From Neobacillus sp. DY30 (GTDB taxonomy: Bacteria > Bacillota > Bacilli > Bacillales > Cytobacillaceae): a stretch of 64,000 nt of DNA. Positions 25,784 through 34,733 of the stretch are shown here, piece by piece. A program made the position numbers and the translations under genes. The notes under the pieces were generated by a model. It did not search any database and was not told where the DNA came from. It saw only the letters and a list, made by a program, of their open reading frames with translations. Numbering within the stretch: position 1 is the first letter of the stretch; each line of letters begins with the position of its first letter. Location: NCBI RefSeq assembly GCF_030123065.1, contig NZ_CP126093.1, positions 1,058,001-1,122,000 on the forward strand. Reading direction: 5' to 3'.

Positions 25784-27199
25784 ATGGATTTATTTAGGAA
25801 AAAATCAATTACTGATTTAATTAAGGAGGCTGGACAAAAAGATATAACCTTGAAGAAAGAATTAGGTGCATTCGATTTAACGATGCTGGGGATAGGTGCA
25901 ATTATTGGGACAGGAATATTTGTCCTAACAGGAGTTGCAGCAGCCGAGCATGCAGGCCCAGCACTTATTATTTCTTTCATTTTGTCAGGACTTGCGTGCG
26001 TATTTGCAGCGCTGTGCTATGCGGAATTTGCTTCAGCCGTTCCGGTATCAGGCAGTGCTTATACCTATAGTTACGCAACGTTCGGGGAATTAATTGCTTG
26101 GATATTAGGATGGGTTTTAATCCTTGAATATGGGCTGGCTTCCTCAGCAGTTGCCAGCGGCTGGTCAGGTTATTTTCAAGGGCTTCTATCAGGCTTTGGA
26201 ATACACCTTCCTAAAGCAATATCGAGTGCTTATGACCCGGCAAATGGAACTTTTGTTGACGTACCGGCCATTGCAATTATTTTCTTTATTACATTGCTTT
26301 TGACACAAGGAGTTAAAAAGTCGGCACGTCTTAACACGATCATGGTTGTAATTAAAATTGCTGTAGTGCTTCTATTTATTGCTGTTGGTGTTTGGTATGT
26401 AGAACCTGCAAATTGGACTCCGTTTATGCCGTTTGGTGTCTCAGGGGTTGTAACAGGTGCAGCAACTGTATTCTTTGCGTATATTGGCTTCGATGCCGTT
26501 GCCACAGCTGCAGAAGAAGTAAAAAACCCTCAAAAGAACATGCCAATAGGGATTATTGCGTCATTGGTTGTTTGTACAACTTTGTATATTACTGTCTCTG
26601 CTATCTTAACAGGAATTGTTCCTTATACAGAGTTAGCTGTTAAGAATCCAGTGGCATTTGCGCTGAATTATATTAATCAGGATTGGGTGGCAGGTTTTAT
26701 TTCATTGGGGGCAATCACAGGGATTACTACCGTTTTACTTGTCATGATTTATGGACAATCAAGACTGTTTTATGCGATTGCACGCGATGGTTTGCTGCCG
26801 AAGGTATTTTCAAAAGTAGACAAAAAGAAGCAAACACCCATTGTAAATTCATGGATTACCTGTGTATTAGTAGCTTTTTTTGCAGGTGTTTTGCCGTTAA
26901 GTAAACTTGCGGAACTTGTTAACATTGGAACACTATTTGCTTTCATGACAGTTTCTATTGGAATTCTATATCTTCGTAAAAATAAGCAAGCGCCGACTAC
27001 AGGCTTCAGGGTACCATTTGTTCCGTGGATTCCTATATTAGCATTCGTATTCTGTGGATATTTAGCGCTCCAGCTTCCGGCTGCTACATGGAAAAGCTTT
27101 GGTGTTTGGCTTGTGATTGGGATACTGGTGTATTTTGGATACGGACGTAAACACTCCAGGTTAAATGAAAAAGGAGAAAGAATGGATAAAGTAAGCTAA
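25784..27199 (+). CDS. APC-family amino-acid permease (YfnA-like)
   Basis: An inner-membrane amino-acid/proton symporter of the cationic amino-acid transporter group, with about 12 transmembrane helices. The N-terminus is nearly that of B. subtilis YfnA (LGAFDLTMLGIGAIIGTGIF). The GFDAVATAAEEVKNP segment is typical of the CAT subfamily. ATG at 25784 is chosen because GGAGGT lies seven bases before it; an upstream in-frame GTG overlaps that site. Length 471. Monocistronic with a terminator. Substrate not determinable. Confidence 0.9.
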   Translation: MDLFRKKSITDLIKEAGQKDITLKKELGAFDLTMLGIGAIIGTGIFVLTGVAAAEHAGPALIISFILSGLACVFAALCYAEFASAVPVSGSAYTYSYATFGELIAWILGWVLILEYGLASSAVASGWSGYFQGLLSGFGIHLPKAISSAYDPANGTFVDVPAIAIIFFITLLLTQGVKKSARLNTIMVVIKIAVVLLFIAVGVWYVEPANWTPFMPFGVSGVVTGAATVFFAYIGFDAVATAAEEVKNPQKNMPIGIIASLVVCTTLYITVSAILTGIVPYTELAVKNPVAFALNYINQDWVAGFISLGAITGITTVLLVMIYGQSRLFYAIARDGLLPKVFSKVDKKKQTPIVNSWITCVLVAFFAGVLPLSKLAELVNIGTLFAFMTVSIGILYLRKNKQAPTTGFRVPFVPWIPILAFVFCGYLALQLPAATWKSFGVWLVIGILVYFGYGRKHSRLNEKGERMDKVS

Positions 27200-27220
27200 T
27201 TCAATAGGTTTAAATGTATA

Positions 27221-27254
27221 AAAAGGACTTGGATTCATTCAAGTCCTTTTTTAT
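27221..27254 (+). terminator. Rho-independent terminator
   Basis: AAAAGGACTT pairs with AAGTCCTTTT and runs into a T tract after the amino-acid permease gene. Confidence 0.85.
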
Positions 27255-27383
27255 ATTTGAAAAGGATTTTGTCGAATAGCATCGAATTTCCAAAAAAAAC
27301 TTCAAGATTTTTTTTGGATTGATGATAGAATAGTAGGAGATAATTTGAATCGAATTTTAATGAATACCTAAGGGAGTTCCAGA

Positions 27384-28634
27384 ATGAAAGAAGGCAACCT
27401 AGTTCATAAATTACTCTACGAAGAAACTAAAGCAACTAAGCTATTTTTGTGGTTATTTTATATTTTTTTCATAGCTTTTGAATTAATTTATTATTATATT
27501 TTTCCGAATTTGTATAGAGATGGGGAGATTAGTAAACATAGAGAGGGATTGGGATTATGGTACTACTTCTTTATTTTTGTTATATTCCCCTTTGTGATTT
27601 ATTTTAAGAAAAAAGGGAATCCCTATATTATTAAGTATCTCTATTTCTGTACCTATATTGTTATTGATACCGTCCATAACTTAATTATTTATATGGCAAC
27701 GGACAAACAATTTGCCGCAGGGAGTATTGTCGAGGTAGTTTTTATTCTTTTTTCTCCTATTTTTGTAAACAAAAAATATTTTTGGACAGTTTCTATTGGA
27801 ATGGTGTTAAAATATGGTCTAATTGGAATTACTATCCATGATGTTCAGGTTGTGGCTCCTATGGTCATATATGTAATCCTTTCAGCAATTGCCTTGATTA
27901 TTTTAATTCGTTTTGAATCATATTTACATTCCTTAACGAATGCTTATGAGGAACTTCGAAGGAAAGAAAAACTCGCTGTAATAGGTCAAATGGCAGCAGC
28001 TATTGGTCATGAAATACGAAATCCGCTTTCTTCCTTAAAAGGGTTTACACAGCTGCAGCAAGAAAGGTATCCAAATACAAATGATTTCTATCCGATTATG
28101 ATACAAGAAATAGATCGGATTAATTCAATCGTGGAGGATCTTATGACACTTGGAAAACCCAAGGAAATTAAATTTTCAAAAGTTAGTATTGAAGAAATTA
28201 TTGCCTACACCCTATCAATTACACAACAACAGGCCGAAAAACATGTGGTTTCAGTTGAAACAACGATAGCTGGACCACTTCCTCCAATCGATTGTGACAG
28301 CAAACAGTTGAAACAGGTTTTTATTAATTTAATAAAAAATGCAATTGAATCTATGCCTATGGGTGGAAAAATAAAAGTAAATGTAAAGGTTTTAGATGGT
28401 ACTAAGATGGATATTTCAATTCAAGATGAAGGATGTGGTATAGATGAGGAGAGCATTCCAAATCTTGGTGAACCATTCTTTACCACTAAAACCGATGGTA
28501 CAGGTCTTGGATTAATGGTCTCAAACCAAATTGTTCAAGACCATCACGGGAATATTTCGATTAAAAGCAGTCCTGGAAAAGGTACAATGGTCAATGTGAC
28601 ACTACCAATTTCACAGATTAATAGAAAAAATTAA
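27384..28634 (+). CDS. Membrane sensor histidine kinase with orphan sporulation-kinase architecture
   Basis: A six-helix membrane sensor (about residues 15-180) is linked directly to a HisKA domain with phosphoacceptor H209 in IGHEIRNPLSSLKG, and then to an HATPase domain (NAIESMP; DEGCGID; GTGLGLMVSNQIV). There is no PAS or HAMP domain. No response regulator adjoins it, as for the Bacillus kinases that feed Spo0F. The sensor aligns along its length with that of the HD-GYP protein encoded next (e.g. IFVNKKYFWTVSIGMVLKY here versus IFLNTRYFWLVTIGFTLKY there). The shared sensor implies a common, unknown ligand. Confidence 0.88.
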   Translation: MKEGNLVHKLLYEETKATKLFLWLFYIFFIAFELIYYYIFPNLYRDGEISKHREGLGLWYYFFIFVIFPFVIYFKKKGNPYIIKYLYFCTYIVIDTVHNLIIYMATDKQFAAGSIVEVVFILFSPIFVNKKYFWTVSIGMVLKYGLIGITIHDVQVVAPMVIYVILSAIALIILIRFESYLHSLTNAYEELRRKEKLAVIGQMAAAIGHEIRNPLSSLKGFTQLQQERYPNTNDFYPIMIQEIDRINSIVEDLMTLGKPKEIKFSKVSIEEIIAYTLSITQQQAEKHVVSVETTIAGPLPPIDCDSKQLKQVFINLIKNAIESMPMGGKIKVNVKVLDGTKMDISIQDEGCGIDEESIPNLGEPFFTTKTDGTGLGLMVSNQIVQDHHGNISIKSSPGKGTMVNVTLPISQINRKN

Positions 28635-28838
28635 TTCTATAATAATTCTATAATTATACAAAAACTATCAATTTAATATAGTACAAAGGTATCACTAATG
28701 AGATATAATGTAGAGGTAAACAGAATTATATAGTTTTTTGTTAGAAAATGGAAGTAAATATAGGTATAAAAATACTTATATCTTTTCTAATCATAACGAA
28801 TCATATAATAAACATGTGTGAGAAATACGGAGGAATAT

Positions 28839-30005
28839 ATGATACCGCATGAAGAAAAACAAACCGTAAAAGGATATTTATTAATATCTTATATTTTAAT
28901 AATTGGCTGGGATGTATTTTACTACTACTTTAATCCTAAGTATGTTGGAAAAAATGAAGCCATTGGGCTTCCTAATAATATATGGTACCTTAATTATATC
29001 GTGTTATTTGTAGTACTGGCCATTGCATATTATTTAAATAAGGTAAATCTACAAAATCGCATTAAATATATATTTATTATCAGTTATTTAAGCGTATCTT
29101 TTCTTGTTGATATAGTTTCCTTTCACGGAAATAATGACGGATATACAAGTGGGAATGTGGTAGAAATATTTCTAATCCTATCATTGCCAATATTCTTAAA
29201 TACCAGATACTTTTGGTTAGTTACAATTGGATTTACCTTAAAATACATCGCAACGGGAGTTTTATTAAAAACATCCCTAGTAGTCGTACCAATAGTATTA
29301 ATTGCAATTTTATCTGGACTATCATTCTTTTTATTAGTCCGCTTTCAAGGGTATGTCCGTGCGCTTAGCAGTTCCTATGATAACCAATTGGAGGGAATTG
29401 TAAAAGGTGTAATTGCTACTCTCGAATTAAAAGACCCGTATACTAGAGGACATAGTGAGCGTGTTGCGAAATATGCGTTAATGTTTGCGAATGAAATCGG
29501 AAAGTTCTCAAAAGAAGAACAAAAATCTTTCTACTATGCTTGTTTACTCCATGATATTGGTAAAGTGAATATTCCTGATCAAATTCTAATGAAACCTGGA
29601 AAACTTACAAATGAAGAATTTGAGATCATCAAGTCTCATCCAGTAGTCGGTGCTGAAGCGGTTAAGGATGTGGAAGGAATAAAGAATAGTATTTATGTGA
29701 TCCGTTCTCATCATGAACGTTGGGATGGTAAAGGGTATCCCGATCAATTAAAGGGGGAAGAAATACCTTTACTAGCTAGAGTTTCTGCAATTGCTGATGC
29801 ATTTGATGCGATGACTTCATCTAGGTCATATCGGGATGCATTGCCATATGAAGAAGCGTATAACCGAATAATCAAAGGACAGGGTTCACAATTTGATCCT
29901 ATGCTTGTGGAAAAGTTTAAAAAGATTTTCCCAGCATGGATTAAATTTCATCAAAATTATCCTTGGTCAGAAAAATGGGAATTACATAGGGAGGTGGAGA
30001 AATGA
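28839..30005 (+). CDS. Membrane HD-GYP domain protein sharing the upstream kinase's sensor
   Basis: A six-helix membrane domain (about 10-175) homologous to that of the preceding kinase is fused to an HD-GYP hydrolase. The metal-binding HD is at 238-239 (LLHDIGKVNIPD), with HHERWDGKGYP at 291-301 and DAFDAMTSSRSYR after it. The family degrades c-di-GMP or related cyclic dinucleotides. ATG at 28839 lies five bases behind GGAGG; an upstream in-frame GTG lacks a site. The stop overlaps the start of a tiny ORF (ATGA), indicating translational coupling. Confidence 0.88.
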   Translation: MIPHEEKQTVKGYLLISYILIIGWDVFYYYFNPKYVGKNEAIGLPNNIWYLNYIVLFVVLAIAYYLNKVNLQNRIKYIFIISYLSVSFLVDIVSFHGNNDGYTSGNVVEIFLILSLPIFLNTRYFWLVTIGFTLKYIATGVLLKTSLVVVPIVLIAILSGLSFFLLVRFQGYVRALSSSYDNQLEGIVKGVIATLELKDPYTRGHSERVAKYALMFANEIGKFSKEEQKSFYYACLLHDIGKVNIPDQILMKPGKLTNEEFEIIKSHPVVGAEAVKDVEGIKNSIYVIRSHHERWDGKGYPDQLKGEEIPLLARVSAIADAFDAMTSSRSYRDALPYEEAYNRIIKGQGSQFDPMLVEKFKKIFPAWIKFHQNYPWSEKWELHREVEK

Positions 30006-30067
30006 AAATCCGGAAACTTAAAAAGGTAAAAACAACTTGCTGGTGGTGTATTTACGTAGGAAAGTAA
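30002..30067 (+). CDS. 21-residue CWWC peptide, candidate signalling or RiPP precursor
   Basis: The ATG overlaps the HD-GYP stop (ATGA) and is preceded by GGAGGTG at ideal spacing, one of the strongest ribosome-binding sites in the window. The product has a basic N-terminal half (MKIRKLKKVK) and a C-terminal half TTCWWCIYVGK with two Cys flanking two Trp. A strong terminator begins six bases after the stop, so the ORF is the deliberate last cistron of this transcript. The next gene encodes a peptide-maturation type M50 membrane protease. I infer a leader plus core peptide that is processed and exported. Chance ORF remains possible because of its small size. Confidence 0.6.
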   Translation: MKIRKLKKVKTTCWWCIYVGK

Positions 30068-30073
30068 TAAAGC

Positions 30074-30108
30074 AGGATGCAAGCGAAAGCCTTGCATCCT
30101 TTATTTTT
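30074..30108 (+). terminator. Rho-independent terminator after the tiny peptide gene
   Basis: A perfect 10-bp stem AGGATGCAAG with CTTGCATCCT and a 7-nt loop, followed by TTATTTTT. Confidence 0.9.
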
Positions 30109-30137
30109 CATAATTTAGTGGAGGAGCGGCCTTTTAG

Positions 30138-31334
30138 ATGAACATAACACTCCATTCGCGTATTTCTATTGTTCCTATTGATATTCACAAAGATAAAAAG
30201 CATTATATCGTCGAGGACAAACTTACTGGTGAGTTTTATGAAATGCCAGAAATATGTATTGAAGCAATTAATAGGATAAATCAAGGTTTTCGCCTAGGTG
30301 AAATTGAAACAACACTTATGGGGAAATTCCCAAAAGAAGAGGTAAATCTAATCGATTTTGCCAATCAGCTTTTTGAGATGGAATTGATTGATCAGATTGA
30401 TGGTGTAAGGATTGAAAAAAAACAAATTTCAAATGAGCAATCCGAGATGTTATGGGTTTCCCCTAAATTAGGTAAATTCTTTTTTAATAAGTTTACTGTT
30501 CAAATATATAGTGTAATATTCGTATTAAATATAGCAATTTTCATTGTTAATCCTTCTTTATTTCCCCGCCGTGATGATATTTTCGTTTTTGATATTATGT
30601 TCGTGAATGTAATTGTTTGGATGTCGTTCAGCTTTCTTTTTGTGTTAATTCACGAATTTGGTCATGTACTGGCTATTAGAGCACACAATCTTCCAACTAA
30701 AATGGAAATTGGCCACCGAATGTTTTTTGTAGTGTTATTAACAGATATGTCTGCAATCTGGAAATTGCCGCCTAAGGACCGAAACATTCTTTTCTTAGGA
30801 GGACTGTATTTTGATTCAGTTCTGCTTTTTATAGCACTAATTGTCCAGTTGTTTTTTTCAAATGGGCCCTTTCTTATCGTTGGCTTAATGCAACTTGCCA
30901 CTTTTGATATTGTATTGAGAATGATATTTCAATGTTGTATTTATATGAAAACAGATTTGTATTTTTTATTTGAGAACGTTTCTGGCTGTTACAACTTGAT
31001 GGAAAATGCAAAGCATGCCATTAGAAAACAGCTTTCATTCTTAAAATTAAAGCCAATGGATGAAGAGGATGAGGTTGTTTTTGCTGGTGAAAAAATGGCG
31101 GTTAATACTTATACAATTTTCTACTTTTTAGGGTTTATGGTAACGATTGTCTTATATTTTATGTATTTTATTCCACAAATGATTCAAGTAGGAATAAAGC
31201 TGCTTCCTGGATTTGTACAACCCCCTACGAGCTTGCTATTCTGGGATGCTCTTGTTTTTTCATTACAAGTGGGCATTTTTATTTCTTTTCTTCTATATTC
31301 TTGGCGAAAAAAATATCTTCTTAATAAGATGTGA
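30138..31334 (+). CDS. PqqD-like/M50 membrane metalloprotease of the peptide-maturation class (YydH-like)
   Basis: Residues about 15-95 resemble a PqqD-type peptide-recognition fold. They are followed by an integral membrane M50 protease with zinc motif HEFGH at 172-176, a candidate third ligand Asp in GGLYFDS, and the family block TDLYFLFENVSGCYNLMENA near 272-291. About six to eight hydrophobic helices are present. Such proteins (for example B. subtilis YydH) sit in gene sets for modified peptides and are thought to process or export them. ATG follows GGAGGAG with slightly long spacing. The adjacent CWWC peptide is the obvious substrate candidate. No radical SAM, cyclodehydratase or lanthionine enzyme gene is nearby. 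Confidence 0.8.
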   Translation: MNITLHSRISIVPIDIHKDKKHYIVEDKLTGEFYEMPEICIEAINRINQGFRLGEIETTLMGKFPKEEVNLIDFANQLFEMELIDQIDGVRIEKKQISNEQSEMLWVSPKLGKFFFNKFTVQIYSVIFVLNIAIFIVNPSLFPRRDDIFVFDIMFVNVIVWMSFSFLFVLIHEFGHVLAIRAHNLPTKMEIGHRMFFVVLLTDMSAIWKLPPKDRNILFLGGLYFDSVLLFIALIVQLFFSNGPFLIVGLMQLATFDIVLRMIFQCCIYMKTDLYFLFENVSGCYNLMENAKHAIRKQLSFLKLKPMDEEDEVVFAGEKMAVNTYTIFYFLGFMVTIVLYFMYFIPQMIQVGIKLLPGFVQPPTSLLFWDALVFSLQVGIFISFLLYSWRKKYLLNKM

Positions 31335-31405
31335 CAGAGATTTGTCTAAAATTGATTTAATAAGGGTTTTTTCCCCGACAGATGGGGGAGTTCCCCTATA
31401 TAGAT

Positions 31406-31461
31406 AACACTAACGAATTTCTTACAATAAGAGTAAGAAAACTCGTTAGTGTTATTTTTTT
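31406..31461 (+). terminator. Long hairpin with T tract directly before the oxidoreductase operon
   Basis: AACACTAACGA pairs with TCGTTAGTGTT, extended by TTTCTTAC with GTAAGAAA, and is followed by seven T that run straight into the AGGAGGAG ribosome-binding site of the next gene. It could simply end the protease transcript, or act as an attenuator in the leader of the operon. Confidence 0.75.
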
Positions 31462-31474
31462 AGGAGGAGCTCAA

Positions 31475-32557
31475 ATGCAGACTAATACTTCAAGCAATAA
31501 AAAAACAGGACGCTCGTTCGATAATGCGTTTGCGTCCAAATTTGCGAAATCAATGTTTTTATCGGTATCTGCTATTGTTATTCTATCTTTTATTGCGACT
31601 AGAATGTTTACACACGTTGATTTAAATCTATATGGATATATGGTGGGAACGATTGTGTTTATCGGAGGATTTTTCTACCGCTTTATCGCGTGGGGCGAAA
31701 GACCGCCAACTAAAATCTTCATCAAAAAAGGTTTAAAGCTTCTAAAAAGAAAAAGTACGCCTAAAACAGCTGTTAATCATTTAGCCATCTATGATTTTAT
31801 TAAAAATCGCGGGCTATATCGCTGGATACAGCATATTTTAATCGGCTGGGGATGTGTCCTTGCATGTTTGGTTACCTTCCCGCTCGTGTTTGGCTGGATG
31901 TATTTTACGATGGATGATAATGGCTACTACACGATCGTTTTAATGGGAATGAACTTAATAGAGGTAAAAGCGGATGGAATCATCGCTTGGTTCTCCTATA
32001 ATGCATTAAATATTGCCGCTATTATGGTAACAGCAGGTGTATGTATGGCATTACGCCGCCGCTTAAAAAACATGCAGGCAAGAGCAGAACAAAAGTTTAT
32101 CTATGATTTCCTGCCGCTTTATCTATTGTTATTTATTTCGATCACAGGTCTTTTATTAACCGTTCAAAATGTATTCTTACATGGCTGGATGCAGCCGCAA
32201 ATGTCATTGATTCACCAGTTTTCAGTTATCGTAACGCTAATCTATCTGCCATTTGGAAAGCTCGCACATATTCCATTCCGTCCAGTAAGTGTTTTTGCAA
32301 GAAATTATCGCGAACATTACGGCGAACAGGCAATGAAAGAATGTAAAGTGTGCGGCGATCATTTCGTATCAGTGGAACAATCCAATGATGTAATAAATGT
32401 ACTTGGCGTAAATGCTATGGAATTTAATATGCAGGATGGCTTTAACCTAGCTGAATTGTGCCTTCCATGCCGAAGAAAATACAGAATTTCTAGATTCTCT
32501 GGAATCGCAACGCACCAAGTGAAGGTCAAGGAGGCTAACCAGAATGCAAGAGGTTAA
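31475..32557 (+). CDS. NarI-like membrane protein with C-terminal CxxC pairs, first gene of molybdo-oxidoreductase operon
   Basis: An integral membrane protein (360 aa) with about six hydrophobic segments. HQFSVIVTLIYLPFGKLAHI near 250 resembles the haem-ligand helix of NarI, the cytochrome b subunit of nitrate reductase, suggesting quinol oxidation. The cytoplasmic tail carries CKVCGDH and CLPCRRKY, a likely zinc or iron-sulfur site not usual for NarI. ATG at 31475 follows GGAGGAG; a longer frame would run back through the upstream hairpin. It overlaps the next gene by 14 nt. Its electron-transfer role is inferred. Confidence 0.7.
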   Translation: MQTNTSSNKKTGRSFDNAFASKFAKSMFLSVSAIVILSFIATRMFTHVDLNLYGYMVGTIVFIGGFFYRFIAWGERPPTKIFIKKGLKLLKRKSTPKTAVNHLAIYDFIKNRGLYRWIQHILIGWGCVLACLVTFPLVFGWMYFTMDDNGYYTIVLMGMNLIEVKADGIIAWFSYNALNIAAIMVTAGVCMALRRRLKNMQARAEQKFIYDFLPLYLLLFISITGLLLTVQNVFLHGWMQPQMSLIHQFSVIVTLIYLPFGKLAHIPFRPVSVFARNYREHYGEQAMKECKVCGDHFVSVEQSNDVINVLGVNAMEFNMQDGFNLAELCLPCRRKYRISRFSGIATHQVKVKEANQNARG

Positions 32558-34733
32558 TTTTAAGAACGAAAGAGATAAATATTTTAAAGAAATAGATAAC
32601 TTAAACCATCCAAATGAAACTTTAGTTAAAACACACTGCAGCTATTGTGCGATGCAATGTGGAATGAACTTAAGGGTAAATACCAAAACAAACAAAATTA
32701 TCGGAGTGGAGCCGCGTTATGATTGGCCAGTTACTCTTGGTAAGATGTGTCCTAAAGGTGTTACTGCTTACCAGCAGGTTAATCATAAAGATCGTTTATT
32801 AAAACCGTTAATCCGCGATGATAAATCATTAAAGGGAACGAACAAAGGTTTTCGTGAAGCAAGCTGGGATGAGGCATATGACCTGATTGTTAAAAAGTTC
32901 AAGGAAATTCAAGCTGCATATGGAAAAGATTCACTCTCAGTATATAGCGGTGTTTCCATGACGAATGAAAAATGTTATTTAACAGGTAAATTTGCTCGTG
33001 TAGGACTGCAAACACGCTACATTGATTATAATGGACGTTTCTGTATGGCAAGTGCAGCCGGTGGATTAAATCGTTCTCTAGGTATTGATAGAGGTTCAAC
33101 AGTTCCTTGGACGGATGTACATGAGACAGATTGTATCTTTCTTGCAGGAAGCAATACCGCTGAATGTCATCCAACATCCATGTTTCGTATCTGGGCAGTT
33201 CAAGAAAGAGGCGGCTATGTAATTGTTGCTGATCCTCGGGAAACACCTATCGCTAGAAGAGCCGATCTGCATTTAGATTTAAGGCCGGGAACAGACCTTG
33301 CGTTAGCAAACGGGATTGTAAATTTACTGATACAGAATGGCCATGTTGATGAAGAATTTGTCAATAATCACACCAATGGTTTTGAAGAAACAAAGCAGCT
33401 TGTTAAAGAATTTACACCAGAATATACAAGCGAACTGACTGGTGTGGCACCAGAAAAAATTATCCGTGCAGCAGAACTTTATGGAAAAGCACCGAATGCC
33501 ATTGTTATGTTTGCAAGAGGCATTGAGCAGCAAGTTAAAGGGGTAGACAACGTTTCTGCCTATACAAATATGGCTCTAATTACAGGAAAAATTGGCCGTC
33601 CTAAATCAGGTGTTGCAACGATCACAGGACAAGGAAACGGTCAAGGCGGCCGTGAGCACGGACAAAAGGCAGATGCACTGCCTGGCTATCGAAAAATTGC
33701 TTATCCGGAACATGTGGAGTACATTTCTAAGGTTTGGGGAATTGAACCGGAAGAAATGCCAAAAGAAGGTGTTTCGGCTTATGAAATGTTTGGATTAATG
33801 GAACAAAAGACGATTCGTGCCCTTTACCTATTATGTTCCAATCCTGCCGTTTCTGCACCGAATTTAAATTATGTGCGCGAACAGATGAAAAACTTGGACT
33901 TTATGGTTTGTGTTGACTTTTACCTTTCTGAATCTGCCGAATTCGCTGACGTCGTACTTCCTACAACAACTTGGGCGGAAGATGAAGGGACCACAACGAA
34001 TGTAGAAGGCCGAATTATCAAGATTAATAGAGCACAAATGCCGCTGGGAGAAACGAAGCCAGACTGGCAGATTCAAGTAGAAATCGCAGAGCGTATGGGA
34101 CGCGGTAAATATTTTTCGCACTTGAAAACGTCAAAAGATATCTTCAATGAACTTCGTGTTGCTTCAAAAGGCGGCACAGCTGATTATTATGGAGTAACTT
34201 GGGAAAAGATTGACAAACAAGATGGCGTGTTCTGGCCATGTAAAGACGAAAGTGATCCAGGAACACCACATTTGTTCCTAGATAAAAAATTCTATCATCC
34301 AGATGGCAAAGCAAAAATCTTTGCCTTGCCTTACAGACCAGCAGCAGAAGAACCGGATCAAGAGTATCCGCTTCGGTTAACTACTGGTAGAGTAGTGTAT
34401 CACTATCTGTCAGGCAATCAAACTAGAAGAATACAATTCTTGCGTGATATGAGCCCTGAACCTTTTGTAGAAGTACATCCAGAAACAGCAGAAAAATATG
34501 GAATTAATCATGAAGAAAGAGTCCGCCTTTTTACAAGAAGGGGAGAGGCTATTTATCAGGTAAAAGTAACCGAGGCCATTCGTAAGGATACCGTGTTTGT
34601 TCCTTACCACTGGGGCCATGAAAAATCTATCAATCTTTTGACCATTGGCGCACTTGATCCTATTTCAAGAATGCCAGAATTTAAAGCTTGTGCAGCACAG
34701 ATAGAAAAACTAGAACTAAAGAAGGTGCAGTAA
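32544..34733 (+). CDS. Molybdopterin oxidoreductase, NarB/NasA/NapA-type (probable nitrate reductase)
   Basis: A cytoplasmic Mo-bis-MGD enzyme of 729 aa. An N-terminal [4Fe-4S] site is formed by C32, C35, C39 (CSYCAMQC) and C69 (KMCPKG). C167 in NGRFCMASA is the expected cysteine ligand to Mo, as in assimilatory and periplasmic nitrate reductases. GSNTAECHP and DPRETPIARRAD match the NasA/NarB group. There is no Tat signal. It lies between a NarI-like membrane subunit and a four-cluster ferredoxin, followed by Nre-type nitrate-sensing regulators. Nitrate is therefore the best substrate guess; formate or another oxyanion is not excluded. Confidence 0.85.
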   Translation: MQEVNFKNERDKYFKEIDNLNHPNETLVKTHCSYCAMQCGMNLRVNTKTNKIIGVEPRYDWPVTLGKMCPKGVTAYQQVNHKDRLLKPLIRDDKSLKGTNKGFREASWDEAYDLIVKKFKEIQAAYGKDSLSVYSGVSMTNEKCYLTGKFARVGLQTRYIDYNGRFCMASAAGGLNRSLGIDRGSTVPWTDVHETDCIFLAGSNTAECHPTSMFRIWAVQERGGYVIVADPRETPIARRADLHLDLRPGTDLALANGIVNLLIQNGHVDEEFVNNHTNGFEETKQLVKEFTPEYTSELTGVAPEKIIRAAELYGKAPNAIVMFARGIEQQVKGVDNVSAYTNMALITGKIGRPKSGVATITGQGNGQGGREHGQKADALPGYRKIAYPEHVEYISKVWGIEPEEMPKEGVSAYEMFGLMEQKTIRALYLLCSNPAVSAPNLNYVREQMKNLDFMVCVDFYLSESAEFADVVLPTTTWAEDEGTTTNVEGRIIKINRAQMPLGETKPDWQIQVEIAERMGRGKYFSHLKTSKDIFNELRVASKGGTADYYGVTWEKIDKQDGVFWPCKDESDPGTPHLFLDKKFYHPDGKAKIFALPYRPAAEEPDQEYPLRLTTGRVVYHYLSGNQTRRIQFLRDMSPEPFVEVHPETAEKYGINHEERVRLFTRRGEAIYQVKVTEAIRKDTVFVPYHWGHEKSINLLTIGALDPISRMPEFKACAAQIEKLELKKVQ

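Noticed and set aside
28635-28838. A second tiny peptide ORF between the kinase and HD-GYP genes
   Set aside because: An 11-codon ATG ORF exists near 28698 but has no ribosome-binding site and no terminator or neighbour support.
31382-31474. Longer N-terminus for the NarI-like protein
   Set aside because: It would read through the terminator-like hairpin; the ATG at 31475 has a perfect ribosome-binding site.
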